From: Pseudomonas taiwanensis
GTDB taxonomy: Bacteria > Pseudomonadota > Gammaproteobacteria > Pseudomonadales > Pseudomonadaceae
Direction: 5' to 3'
Assembly (NCBI RefSeq): GCF_013393345.1
Contig: NZ_QJRF01000053.1
Span: 1 to 64,000, forward strand
DNA length: 64,000 bases
In this document: positions 1-8,807 of the stretch, one piece after another
How positions within the stretch are numbered: the first letter of the stretch is position 1
Layout: every line of letters begins with the position of its first letter
Translations under genes and position numbers: made by a program
Notes under the pieces: model-generated
Told to the model about the DNA's origin: nothing
Database searches by the model: none
The model's input: the letters and a program-made list of their open reading frames with translations, nothing else

Positions 1-961
1 GGCTGTCACCGACATTCAGTTCGTTGAAGGCCGAATTGGCGGTGTAGGTCCAGGCACCGTTGGCGTCGATGCTGAACTTGCCGTAGTCGCCCACGACGTT
101 GCTCTGCGCCTCGAAGGTCTCCGGGCTGTCGACGTCGCTGATGGTCAAGGTGCCGCCAGTGCTCAGCGGGAGATTGGATTCATCCAGTTCGACGGTGGCC
201 GAACTCAACACGGCCGCGTCGTTGGTGCCCTTGATGGTGACCTTGACGCTGGTGGCGGTACCGTCGGCGCTGAGCACCTGGAAGGTGTCGACCAGGCTGT
301 CATTGACGTTCAGCGCATCGAACGCGGAGTTGGCGGTGTAGGTCCAGACGCCGGCGGCGGTGATGCTGAAATGGCCATAGGTGCCGGCGGTATCGGGCTG
401 GGCCTGGAAGGTCGCCGGGCTGTCGATGTCGTTGATGGTCAGGGTGCCGCCGGTGCTCAGCGGGAGATTGGATTCATACAGCTCGACATCGGCCGAGCCC
501 AGCACGGCGGCATCGTTCACCCCTTCGAGCTGCACCGTAGCAGTGGCCCAACTGAGGGTGCCATTACCCATGCGGATGGCGTAGGTGAAGCTGTCGGTCA
601 TCAGCTCGCCGGCCGCCAGGCTCCGGTAGGCGTCGCTATTGAAAATCGCGCTGGCGTCGTAGAAAACCTTGACCGCCCCGCCCAGCGGGTCTTCGGCAAT
701 CCAGATCCGCGCGCCATAAGCACTTTCACTCACGATGGCATGGGCCAGGAGGTCGGCCTGGATCTCTGTCCGGCTTGCGGCGGTGCCATCGTCCTGCACG
801 CCATCGGCCAGCGAGTAGAGGGTCTTGGCCTTGCCGCCCAGGTCATTCGCCATGACGTCCAGGCAGATGTAGTTGGAACCGGTCCGCACCAGGTCGTCGT
901 AGATGAAGCTGTCGCCTTTGGCCTGGGGAGTGTTGCCGAAGGAGATGGGGGAGATGGCCAT
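1..961 (-). CDS. VCBS-repeat large adhesin, N-terminal part (runs off the left edge)
   Basis: No stop codon lies between the ATG at 961 and the window edge, so only the first 320 codons are visible. Residues 1-145 form a non-repetitive head that starts MAISPISFGN. After it come imperfect repeats of about 100 residues with a shared core: ES-NLPLSTGGTLTI-D-DSP-TF-AQ, then W-YTANSAF--LNV-DS, which is typical of VCBS/Ig-like domains in giant type-1-secreted surface adhesins. No Sec signal peptide is visible, which fits a C-terminal type 1 secretion signal outside the window. An AAGGA ribosome site precedes the ATG. Family assignment is firm; total size, secretion partner and ligand cannot be seen. 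Confidence 0.85.
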   Translation of the reverse strand, partial: MAISPISFGNTPQAKGDSFIYDDLVRTGSNYICLDVMANDLGGKAKTLYSLADGVQDDGTAASRTEIQADLLAHAIVSESAYGARIWIAEDPLGGAVKVFYDASAIFNSDAYRSLAAGELMTDSFTYAIRMGNGTLSWATATVQLEGVNDAAVLGSADVELYESNLPLSTGGTLTINDIDSPATFQAQPDTAGTYGHFSITAAGVWTYTANSAFDALNVNDSLVDTFQVLSADGTATSVKVTIKGTNDAAVLSSATVELDESNLPLSTGGTLTISDVDSPETFEAQSNVVGDYGKFSIDANGAWTYTANSAFNELNVGDS

Positions 962-1403
962 GCTGGGTTCCTTGCATTGAGTTTGTTGGACGTATGGGCT
1001 TTACCGGGGCCGGGCGACAGCGCCGGGTGGCCCATGGAAGTCCGCGGCGGACCGCTGCGGCAGGCGTGCACGAAGCCCGAAGGCAGCGCGCAGGAATCTG
1101 CGAGCACCCATGCAAGGGACTCCTGAATTGAGTAAGGGACCGTGAAGAAGAAGGGCACCGACTACAGCGACGGCCAAAGCACTGATGTCAGTTTGATATT
1201 CGTTTAGGAGGGGGCCGAGCCTCTGTAAAGGAACGGGCTGGGGCGAGGTGTACTGACGGTCAAAATCACGACGAACGGCGAAATGGAGTCGGGAATTTGA
1301 CTGACGGTGTGATGACGCCCCGCTCGCGGAGAACGGTGACTTGTAGTGAAACCCGGATGGGACGACCATCTGCCCCTTGATTCGGCCCTGCCCTGGAGAA
1401 GAC
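962..1403. promoter_or_regulatory. divergent intergenic region, adhesin / pbpC
   Basis: These 442 bases separate two divergent genes and should hold both promoters and the adhesin leader. ACTGACGGT occurs twice in direct orientation, near 1253 and 1300. I found no convincing -35/-10 pair. Nothing else is supported apart from the short frame listed separately. Confidence 0.4.
1001..1111 (-). other. possible short upstream reading frame (36 codons) ahead of the adhesin gene
   Basis: Between the adhesin ATG and its presumed promoter lies a 36-codon frame with its own good ribosome site (CAGGAG, 8 bases before ATG at 1111). It ends 39 bases before the adhesin start. The peptide is Arg/Ala-rich and matches no family I know. 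It could be a translated leader or chance. Confidence 0.2.
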
Positions 1404-3794
1404 ATGGCCCGGCACCCGCAGGTCGACCCGATATCCGCCAGGATGGCGTGGATAGGGTCTGGCCGCCCCTGGCGCGCCCTGCGCCGGCCCTCGTTGCTGA
1501 TACCGCTGCTGATGCTGGCGCTGCTCTGGTCGGCCGACCGCTTGTTCCCGTTGCCGCTGCCGGACGACGACCTGGCGCGGGTGGTACTGGCCGAGGACGG
1601 CACGCCGCTGTGGCGCTTCGCCGATGCCAACGGCGTCTGGCGCTACCCGATAAGCCAGGACGAGGTGTCGCCCTTTTACCTCGAGGCGCTGCTGACCTAC
1701 GAGGACCGCTGGTTCTACCAGCACCCCGGCGTGAATCCCCTGGCCCTGGCGCGTGCAGCCTGGCTCAACCTCACCGGTGGGCGCGTGCTTTCCGGGGGGA
1801 GCACCCTGTCGATGCAAGTGGCGCGGCTGCTCGACCCGCATTCGCGGACCTTCGCTGGCAAGTTGCGTCAGCTCTGGCGTACCGCGCAGCTGGAGTGGCA
1901 CCTGTCCAAGGACGAAATCCTCGGCCTCTACCTCAATCGCGCGCCTTTTGGTGGCACCCTGCAGGGCGTGGCGGCGGCCAGTTGGGCCTACCTCGGCAAG
2001 CCACCGTCTCAACTGACCCGTGCCGAGGCCGCACTGTTGGCGGTTTTGCCCCAGGCGCCCAGCCGACTACGGCCGGACCGCCACCCCGAGCTTGCCCAAA
2101 AGGCGCGTGACAAGGTGCTGCGGCGCCTGGCGCAGTTCGACGTCTGGCCCGAAGGCGCGGTGAAGGAAGCCATGGAAGAGCCGGTGCTGCTGGCGCCGCG
2201 CCAGGAACCCAGCCTGGCACCGCTGCTGGCGCGGAGGCTGAATACCCCGAAGAGCCCGCCGCTGATCCGCACCACCCTCGATGCCGCGTTGCAGCGCCGC
2301 CTGGAAGACCTGTTGCTGGGTTGGCGCGCGCGCCTGCCGGAGCGCACCTCGGCGGCCATCCTGGTGGTGGAACACCAGGCCATGGCCGTACGTGCTTACC
2401 TGGGCTCTGTGGATATCGCCGATGAGCGCCGCTTCGGTCACGTGGACATGGTCCAGTCGTTGCGCTCGCCCGGTTCCACCCTCAAGCCGTTCCTCTATGG
2501 CATGGCCCTGGATGCCGGGCTGATCCACTCCGAATCCCTGTTGCAGGACGTGCCCCGGCGTTACGGCGACTACCGCCCCGGCAACTTCGCTGCGGGCTTC
2601 ATCGGCCCGGTGTCCGCCAGCGAGGCGCTGGGCATGTCCCTCAACCTGCCAGCGGTGCAACTGCTGGAGGCCTACGGGCCGAAGCGTTTCGCCGGGGAGC
2701 TGCGCAACGTCGGCGTGCCGCTGGTGCTGCCGGCGGCCAGTGAGCCGAACCTGGCGCTGATCCTCGGTGGCGCCGGCAGCAAGCTGGAAGAACTGGTCAG
2801 CGGTTACAGCGCCTTCGCCCGTCAGGGCCGCGTCGCCCACCTGCGCCTACAGCCCCAGGATGCTTTGCAGGAACGCCGCCTGCTGTCGCCCGGCGCGGCC
2901 TGGATCATCCGCCGCATCCTCGCCGGACAGGCGCGCCCGGACCGCGACCCGCGCGCACGATTGACGCAACGACCGGTGTTGGCCTGGAAGACCGGCACCA
3001 GCTACGGCTTCCGCGACGCCTGGGCGATTGGCGTTGGTCCGCGCTACCTGATCGGCATCTGGATAGGCCGCCCCGACGGCACACCGGTGCCCGGTCAGTT
3101 CGGTCTGGCGTCGGCCGCCCCCTTGTTGTTGCAGGTGCATGACCTGCTGGTGAACCGCGATACCCAGCGCGGCATCGCCCAGCCGGTGGACCCGCAACCC
3201 CCTGAAGTCGGCGTCGCCGCCATCTGCTGGCCCCTTGGCCAGCCCATGGCCAAGGGCGATCCGAACTGTCGTCGCCAGCGTTTCGCCTGGACCCTCGAAG
3301 GCACCACGCCACCGACCCTGCTGGCGGCCGACCAGCCACTCGGCCTGGGGCTGCGCCAACCCCTCTGGGTGGACGCCGAGGGCCGTCAGGTAGCCGCCGG
3401 TTGCAGCGGCGCCCAGTCCCGCGAACTGGTGCTCTGGCCCGCCCCTCTGGAGCCCTGGTTACCCCGCCGCGAGCGTCGGGCTGCGCGCGTGCCGGAGGTG
3501 GCCCCGGCCTGCCCACCGCAGTTGCCGCCGCCCGCCGCACCGCTTTCCATCGTCGGGGTTCGTGAAGGCGACCAGCTGCGCCGCCCATCGGGCAGCGCCG
3601 GCCCCTTGCGTCTTCAGCTCTCCACCCTCGGCGGCAGCGGACGGCGCTGGTGGTTCCTCGACGGCGCGCCGCTTACCGCCACGGCCGCGGAGGAGAGCTT
3701 CAACCAGGAGTTCCGGCGCAGCGGCCGGCACCAGCTGAGCGTGCTCGACGAGGCCGGACAAACCGCTCGTCTGGAGTTCGCCGTCACGGACTGA
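1404..3794 (+). CDS. pbpC: penicillin-binding protein 1C, bifunctional peptidoglycan synthase
   Basis: This 796-residue protein polymerises glycan strands and cross-links peptides in the periplasm. A short cytoplasmic tail is followed by a membrane anchor (about residues 31-47). The GT51 glycosyltransferase domain has its catalytic ED-WFY-HPG motif at about residue 100. The transpeptidase domain shows S358-T-L-K, an SLN motif and KTGT. A C-terminal extension of about 150 residues fits the BiPBP_C domain of the 1C class. I chose the ATG at 1404 because GGAGAA lies just upstream; an earlier in-frame start at 1377 has no good site. The alpha-2-macroglobulin gene that often accompanies pbpC is not adjacent. 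Confidence 0.93.
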   Translation: MARHPQVDPISARMAWIGSGRPWRALRRPSLLIPLLMLALLWSADRLFPLPLPDDDLARVVLAEDGTPLWRFADANGVWRYPISQDEVSPFYLEALLTYEDRWFYQHPGVNPLALARAAWLNLTGGRVLSGGSTLSMQVARLLDPHSRTFAGKLRQLWRTAQLEWHLSKDEILGLYLNRAPFGGTLQGVAAASWAYLGKPPSQLTRAEAALLAVLPQAPSRLRPDRHPELAQKARDKVLRRLAQFDVWPEGAVKEAMEEPVLLAPRQEPSLAPLLARRLNTPKSPPLIRTTLDAALQRRLEDLLLGWRARLPERTSAAILVVEHQAMAVRAYLGSVDIADERRFGHVDMVQSLRSPGSTLKPFLYGMALDAGLIHSESLLQDVPRRYGDYRPGNFAAGFIGPVSASEALGMSLNLPAVQLLEAYGPKRFAGELRNVGVPLVLPAASEPNLALILGGAGSKLEELVSGYSAFARQGRVAHLRLQPQDALQERRLLSPGAAWIIRRILAGQARPDRDPRARLTQRPVLAWKTGTSYGFRDAWAIGVGPRYLIGIWIGRPDGTPVPGQFGLASAAPLLLQVHDLLVNRDTQRGIAQPVDPQPPEVGVAAICWPLGQPMAKGDPNCRRQRFAWTLEGTTPPTLLAADQPLGLGLRQPLWVDAEGRQVAAGCSGAQSRELVLWPAPLEPWLPRRERRAARVPEVAPACPPQLPPPAAPLSIVGVREGDQLRRPSGSAGPLRLQLSTLGGSGRRWWFLDGAPLTATAAEESFNQEFRRSGRHQLSVLDEAGQTARLEFAVTD

Positions 3795-3867
3795 CCGAGC
3801 GTTCAAGTTTTTGGCATGGGGCGCCGATAGTAGTTGTTGGCAATGGATGAAAAAATTGTCGAACAGT

Positions 3868-3877
3868 TTGTATACAA
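3868..3877. promoter_or_regulatory. palindrome TTGTATACAA upstream of the chemoreceptor gene
   Basis: A perfect 10-base palindrome lies 52 bases before the chemoreceptor ATG. Its GT-N2-AC centre resembles GntR/FadR-type operators. It overlaps the 13-mer AACAGTTTGTATA (3862-3874), which recurs inverted upstream of the Gly-rich lipoprotein gene. The regulator is unknown. Confidence 0.3.
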
Positions 3878-3929
3878 TCCTTCGCCCCCTCGTCCTGCCT
3901 CAAACAAGAACTCCCAAGGAGACAACTCC

Positions 3930-5861
3930 ATGCGCCTCTGGCAACGCAGTATTCAGTGGCAGCTGATCCTCAGCATGGGCGCAGCCCTGCTCGCCGGCAT
4001 TCTCATCGTCATTGGCATCTATTCGGTGTTGATGAACCGCCTCACCGAACGTTTCCTGCTGGATGAAGCCCTGCCCGCCCGCGTGCAGGCGATCGGCAAC
4101 TCCCTGGAGCGCACACTGGCAGCCCCCATCACCGCCAACGCCGGCATCGCCGAGAACGCGCTGGTGCAGGACTGGTTGGCCGAAGGCGAAGACCCGGCCC
4201 GCGCCGAGGCCTTTGCCCGCTACCTGGAAGGCGTGCGCGCCCAGCAGAACGCCACCACCACCTCCATCGCGGTGCTGGACAGCGGTCACTACTACACGGG
4301 CCAGGGCCTGGCGCGCACCATTTCCCGCAGCCAGCCGGAGAACCAGTGGTTCTACAAGCTGGTGGACAGCGACCGGAACCGGGTGCTGGAAATCGATATC
4401 GACAAGGGCACCCGCCTGCCGACCCTGTTCATCAACCAGCGCATCAGCCGCAACGGCAAGACGCTCGGTGTTTCCGGCCTGGGCTACAGCCTGCAGTCCA
4501 TGTCCGAGATGATCCGCGATTTCCGCTTCGGTGAGCGCGGTCGCGTCTTCCTGATGGACCGCGAAGGCAACATCAAGGTGCACCCTGACGCCGCCCTGAA
4601 TGGCAGTGCCCGCCTGGCCGATGTTTTCGGTACCGACTCGGCGGCCCAACTGCTGGCCTCCGGCGGCAAGGCGATCCACTTCAGCCGCGATGGCGAGGAT
4701 TACCTGGCCCTGGCCCGTCCCCTGGAAAGCCTCGGCTGGCAACTGGTGAGCGAAGTGCCCGAGGCGGAAATCTACGCCGAAGCGCGCAAGGCCATGTGGA
4801 CCAGCAGCTTCGCCGGTTTCGGTGTCCTCGCCCTCTGCCTGCTGTTGGTGGTGGTGCTGGCGCGCGGCCTGGTTCGGCCCATTCGCCAGGTCACCGCGGC
4901 GCTGGTGGAAATCGGTGGCGGGGGTGGCGATCTCACCCGTCGCCTGGACGAGTCCCGTGCCGATGAACTGGGCGATCTGGCCCGTGGCTTCAACCGTTTC
5001 CTGGAAAGCCAGCGCAGCCTGATCGGCGAAGTGCTCGATACCAGCCAGCGCCTGCATAAGGTGGTCGGCCAGGTGGCCCAGGTGGTGGACAACACGGCCA
5101 GCCGCTCCAGCCAGCAACAGGAAATGACCGACATGGTCGCCACCGCCGTGCACGAGATGGGCCTCACCGTGCAGGAGATTGCCCGCAACGCCGGCACCGC
5201 CGCCCAGGCTTCGCAGCAAGCCCGCGACGAGTCCTTGCAGGCGCGCCACGTGGTGGGCGAGTCCGTCGGACACATCGAGAAGATGTCCAACGAGATCGGC
5301 GTCGCCGCCTCGGCGGTGAGCGAGCTGGCCAGCCAGGTCGCTTCCATCGACCAGGTATTGGCGGTGATTCGTGGCATCTCCGAACAGACCAACCTGTTGG
5401 CGTTGAACGCCGCCATCGAGGCCGCGCGTGCCGGCGAAATGGGGCGGGGCTTCGCCGTGGTCGCCGACGAGGTGCGTACCCTGGCCAGCCGCACCCAGGC
5501 TTCCACCGATGAAATCCAGCAGATGATCCAGCGCCTCAAGCACGGCGCCGAAACCGCGGTGCATTCCATGCACGCCGGCCAGGCCGCCACCGGCACGGGT
5601 GTCGAGGCCAGCCAGCGCACCGGCACCTCCCTGGGGGCGATCACCGATCAGGTGGAACGCATCAGCGACATGAACCACCAGGTGGCGGCGGCGACCGAAG
5701 AGCAGTCGTCGGTGACCGAGGAAATCAATCGCAACGTCCAGGGCATCGCCGACCTGGCCCACGCGACAGCCAGCGAAGTACGTGGCTGCCGCGAGGAATG
5801 CCAGACCTTGAGCCGCCTGGCTGGAGACCTGGCGCAGCAGGTGGGCAAGTTCAGGTTGTGA
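3930..5861 (+). CDS. methyl-accepting chemotaxis protein with periplasmic Cache-type sensor
   Basis: This is a 643-residue chemoreceptor. Transmembrane helix 1 spans about residues 12-34. A periplasmic domain of about 250 residues follows, with a dCache-like stretch ([26 protein letters not shown]). TM2 lies at about 290-312, then a HAMP domain and the cytoplasmic signalling domain with its hairpin tip ([31 protein letters not shown]). Start 3930 is chosen for the AAGGAG site; the frame extends upstream to 3834 through the promoter region. It has no C-terminal CheR-tethering pentapeptide. The ligand cannot be assigned; the fold class also senses amino acids, polyamines and organic acids. Confidence 0.9.
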   Translation: MRLWQRSIQWQLILSMGAALLAGILIVIGIYSVLMNRLTERFLLDEALPARVQAIGNSLERTLAAPITANAGIAENALVQDWLAEGEDPARAEAFARYLEGVRAQQNATTTSIAVLDSGHYYTGQGLARTISRSQPENQWFYKLVDSDRNRVLEIDIDKGTRLPTLFINQRISRNGKTLGVSGLGYSLQSMSEMIRDFRFGERGRVFLMDREGNIKVHPDAALNGSARLADVFGTDSAAQLLASGGKAIHFSRDGEDYLALARPLESLGWQLVSEVPEAEIYAEARKAMWTSSFAGFGVLALCLLLVVVLARGLVRPIRQVTAALVEIGGGGGDLTRRLDESRADELGDLARGFNRFLESQRSLIGEVLDTSQRLHKVVGQVAQVVDNTASRSSQQQEMTDMVATAVHEMGLTVQEIARNAGTAAQASQQARDESLQARHVVGESVGHIEKMSNEIGVAASAVSELASQVASIDQVLAVIRGISEQTNLLALNAAIEAARAGEMGRGFAVVADEVRTLASRTQASTDEIQQMIQRLKHGAETAVHSMHAGQAATGTGVEASQRTGTSLGAITDQVERISDMNHQVAAATEEQSSVTEEINRNVQGIADLAHATASEVRGCREECQTLSRLAGDLAQQVGKFRL

Positions 5862-5889
5862 GGCGAAGAGGCGAAGCACTGCTTCGCCC

Positions 5890-5973
5890 GTAGGGTGGAC
5901 CACGCTTCATCGGTCCACCATGCGAGGGTAGGCATAGCGCCGCTGGTGGATGGAAAAGCGTCATCCACCCTAC
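5890..5973. repeat. GTAGG-bounded inverted-repeat element
   Basis: The outer arms GTAGGGTGGA-NN-ACGC (5890-5905) and their inverted copy (5958-5973) match at 14 of 16 positions. Inside are two smaller hairpins, GTGGACC...GGTCCAC and GGTGGATG...CATCCACC. The element lies between the convergent chemoreceptor and DMT permease genes. A second member of the class is at 30547-30622. Confidence 0.7.
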
Positions 5974-6134
5974 CGGTCTCCGACCTTCAGTCGCCCGGAT
6001 GCCGGCCGCTGGTGGCTTCAGGAGTACTGGCGCGAAGCTCGGAGGCCGAGCGCGAATCCTCTCTTTTTCAGGAACAGGCACCCGGCGAAAATGACGCTGA
6101 ACCGGGCTGTTCTCTCGCCAGATATCGCCTCGGC

Positions 6135-6581
6135 TTATCCCCGACGAATGAGCCAGACGCCACCCACGATCAGCGCCAGACCAGCCAGTTTGCCGATGCT
6201 GACGGGGGCCTCGCGGAAGCCAGCCCAGCCGAAGTGATCCAGCGTCAGGGCCATGCTCAGTTGGCCAGCCAGCACCAGCGTCATGAACAGCAGCGCGCCG
6301 ATACGCGGGCCGGCAAAGGCGGCGGTGGCGATGAACACGGCGCCCAGCAGGCCACCACTCCACTGCCACCAGCTCACGCCCTTGAGTGCATCGAAGGTCG
6401 GCAACTCGCGCTGGATCAGTACCACCGTGAGCAGGGCCAGGGTGCCCACCACGAAGGACATCAGGGCAGCGCTCATGACGCTGGAAATCTGTTTGGCCAA
6501 CTGGCCATTGATACCGGCCTGCAGGGGCAGGAAGGCACCGGCGACGAAGGGCAGGGCGAGCAGCCACCAGGCCTTGGGCAT
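6135..6581 (-). CDS. small DMT-superfamily permease (DUF606/YdcZ type)
   Basis: This 148-residue protein is almost entirely membrane-spanning, with five hydrophobic segments, the length expected for the YdcZ/DUF606 half-size branch of the drug/metabolite transporter superfamily. Conserved features are the N-terminal PLQAGINGQLAK and the GGLLGAVFI and QLSMALTLDHFGW segments. CGGAG precedes the ATG. Half-size members usually act as dimers. The substrate is unknown and the neighbours give no clue. Confidence 0.8.
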   Translation of the reverse strand: MPKAWWLLALPFVAGAFLPLQAGINGQLAKQISSVMSAALMSFVVGTLALLTVVLIQRELPTFDALKGVSWWQWSGGLLGAVFIATAAFAGPRIGALLFMTLVLAGQLSMALTLDHFGWAGFREAPVSIGKLAGLALIVGGVWLIRRG

Positions 6582-6829
6582 GGCGATCTCCGGGGGAAAT
6601 TCGAGGGGCGCCTAGTATGCCCGAGGCCCTTCCCGGTTAGCGCGTCGATCGCCGGACGAAATGCTGTCTGTCCGCTGCAGCCCGCGCCAATCGGGGCTCA
6701 CAGCGCGCCTTATACAAACTGTTAATACCAAGTCGAAGATTGTCGATGGCTGTTGCGTGAACTGTCATGGCTGCAGAAGTACGGGGCTGAGGGGCCCCGG
6801 CGAGTAGGCACGACAAGGTAGGGACGCAA
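6582..6829. promoter_or_regulatory. divergent upstream region of the Gly-rich lipoprotein gene
   Basis: This AT-richer stretch carries TATACAAACTGTTAATACCAA at 6711-6731, about 100 bases before the lipoprotein ATG. Its left part is the inverted copy of a 13-mer upstream of the chemoreceptor. Its right part (TTAATACCAA) recurs at 11292-11301 upstream of flp. A shared regulator is conceivable but unproven. Confidence 0.35.
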
Positions 6830-8734
6830 ATGAACAACAAGACGAACTGGATCAATCTGGGCACTGCCCTGACCCTGGCAATGGTGTTTTCCGTGACGGG
6901 GTGCAGCAGCGGCGGCGGTGGTTCGAAGAGCTTCGTGGACAGCGCGAGCAGCGATACGCCGGCGGATGCAGCCGCTGGCACTGAGGGCGGAACGAGCACC
7001 GATGGTGGGGCCGGCGGTGGAGCGGTAGACGGCGGCACCGGCGGAGGAGCCGGGGGTGGAACCGATGGCGGCGTCGTCGGTGGCGGTACAGGCGGTGGCG
7101 GTGTTGTAGGTGGAGGGACCACAGGCGGCGGTGGAACTGGCGGTGGTGTGGTGGATGGCGGTACCAGTGGCGGCACGGGCGGTGGTGTGGTGGACGGCGG
7201 TACCGGCGGGAGCACCGGAGGCGGCACCGGAGGTAGTACGGGCGGCGGCGTGGTGGACGGCGGCACCGGCGGAAGCACCGGTGGCGGTTCGGGCGGTGGC
7301 AGCGGCGGTGGATCAGGTGGCGGCAGTGGCGGCGGAACCACAGTTCCCGGCCTGGTGACCGGTGACGTGCTGCAGGACGCGGGCGGCATCGTCTCGGGTG
7401 CCGGCGATGCCGTCGGGCAACTGGGTCAGGCCGTCGGCAATATCCCGGTCGCCGGCAACACGGACCTTACGGGCGGCGCGGGTGATCTGGTGTCTTCCGT
7501 TGGCCAGGCCACTGACAGCCTGGGCGATGGCATCAAGGACGGTGTCGGCCAGTTGGGCAAGGACGACAATGCGCTGGGCACCTCCGTCGGCAGCATCGGC
7601 GAGGCCGTGAACGACCTCGGCGGAGGCGTTTCGGCACTGGGCGATGGCGTGAAGGATCTCTCCGATTCATCAGTGGTGCAGCATCTGCCGGTACTCGGCG
7701 GCACCGTCGGGGGTGTGGTCGACAAGACGGGCGTGCTGGTGGATGGCGTCGGCGAGAAGGTCTCCATGCTCGGCAATACCCTGGACACCGCAGTAACATC
7801 CGGCCCGCTGGGGGATGTCACCGGCGCTGTAGGCGACAAGCTGGTTCCCGTGGTCAGCCTCGCGGAAAGCGTCACCGGCAAACTGGGCACCGCCACCGGC
7901 CTGAACGAACCGGTGGGCGGCCTGCTGGACAAGGTCGGCGACACACTTGGCGCGGTCGGTGACAAGGTGGCCGATGGCGTCGATAACCCCCTGGGGCAAG
8001 CCGTCGGCGATACCTTGGCCAAGACCGGCGATGCCCTGTCCACCAGTGGCGGCCTGCTCGACCAGCAGGAAGGCGGTAGCACGCCGCAGACGAGCCTGGA
8101 TGCGGTGGTCAGCAATGTAACCGACGCCACCCGACAGATCGGCCAGCAGACCGGCCTCGCCGCGCCTGTGGACAACCTGCTGGAAACCGCCGGCGGCGTA
8201 GTCGCCGGGGCGGGCAGCGGCCTGGACGCGGGCAGCCACAACGGACTGGTCAGTGCGGCAGGTAGCGCGGTGGTGGAAACCGGGCAGACGGTAGCCTCGC
8301 TCGGCACCCTGGTGGGTGGCGACGGCGTCACCAACAACCCGGTGGGTGCGCCGATGGCCGAGGTTACCAGCACTGTAGGGGCGGTGCTCACCCCCGTGGT
8401 TCAGGACGTGGGTGGTGTCACTCAGCAACTGGGGGCGAGCACTGGACTGGGCGACCCGGCCGGCAATCTGGTGCAGCAGGTTGGCGGTACCGTGGCCGAC
8501 CTTGGCCAGCAAGTCGACGCCTCCAGCGGCAATCCGGTGATCAGCCAGGTTGGGCAGACCGTCGACGGTGCCGGCCAGGTCGTCGAGAAGGTCGGCACGC
8601 TGCTCGAGGGCGGCGGCAGCCCCTCGGGCAATGGCGGCGTCCTGGGCGGCCTTGGCGCCACGCTGCAAGGCAACATCTCCGGAAGCGTGAGCGGCAGTCT
8701 CGGCACCGGCCTGCTGGGCGGCCAGCGCAACTGA
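6830..8734 (+). CDS. glycine-rich, internally repeated outer-membrane lipoprotein
   Basis: The 634-residue protein begins with a lipoprotein signal (lipobox SVTGC, Cys25 followed by Ser, predicting the outer membrane). Residues of about 45-185 are low-complexity Gly/Thr/Val repeats such as GGVVDGGTGGSTGGG. The rest is a long array of amphipathic VG-xx-V/L segments with three clear copies of a unit of about 65-95 residues, each starting TGL--P-xNL/GLL and containing NPL/NGL-xx-VG. No TPS secretion domain, catalytic motif or beta-helix domain is apparent. Proteins of this kind are sometimes labelled collagen-like. GGTAGGGA lies before the ATG. It probably forms an operon with the TpsB gene 73 bases downstream. 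Function unknown; a surface fibre or matrix role is inference. Confidence 0.75.
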   Translation: MNNKTNWINLGTALTLAMVFSVTGCSSGGGGSKSFVDSASSDTPADAAAGTEGGTSTDGGAGGGAVDGGTGGGAGGGTDGGVVGGGTGGGGVVGGGTTGGGGTGGGVVDGGTSGGTGGGVVDGGTGGSTGGGTGGSTGGGVVDGGTGGSTGGGSGGGSGGGSGGGSGGGTTVPGLVTGDVLQDAGGIVSGAGDAVGQLGQAVGNIPVAGNTDLTGGAGDLVSSVGQATDSLGDGIKDGVGQLGKDDNALGTSVGSIGEAVNDLGGGVSALGDGVKDLSDSSVVQHLPVLGGTVGGVVDKTGVLVDGVGEKVSMLGNTLDTAVTSGPLGDVTGAVGDKLVPVVSLAESVTGKLGTATGLNEPVGGLLDKVGDTLGAVGDKVADGVDNPLGQAVGDTLAKTGDALSTSGGLLDQQEGGSTPQTSLDAVVSNVTDATRQIGQQTGLAAPVDNLLETAGGVVAGAGSGLDAGSHNGLVSAAGSAVVETGQTVASLGTLVGGDGVTNNPVGAPMAEVTSTVGAVLTPVVQDVGGVTQQLGASTGLGDPAGNLVQQVGGTVADLGQQVDASSGNPVISQVGQTVDGAGQVVEKVGTLLEGGGSPSGNGGVLGGLGATLQGNISGSVSGSLGTGLLGGQRN

Positions 8735-8743
8735 CCTGCCTTC

Positions 8744-8768
8744 GCCGGGCTCCCGTGCGGAGCCCGGC
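8744..8768 (+). terminator. strong hairpin between lipoprotein and TpsB genes (no U-run)
   Basis: A 10-bp perfect stem, GCCGGGCTCC / GGAGCCCGGC, with a 5-base loop starts 10 bases after the lipoprotein stop. It is not followed by a run of T. It could attenuate transcription into the transporter gene or protect the upstream mRNA end. Confidence 0.45.
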
Positions 8769-8807
8769 AATCTCTTGCCCTTCGGCTACGCCATCAGGGA
8801 GTGACCC

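Noticed and set aside
3900-5903. A 667-codon minus-strand frame across the chemoreceptor gene
   Set aside because: It is low-complexity Gly/His/Ala sequence from reading codons of the receptor backwards. No domain is seen.
6637-7389. A proline-rich minus-strand protein
   Set aside because: It is the reverse reading of the GGN/GGC-rich repeats of the lipoprotein gene. The plus strand has a good start and signal peptide.
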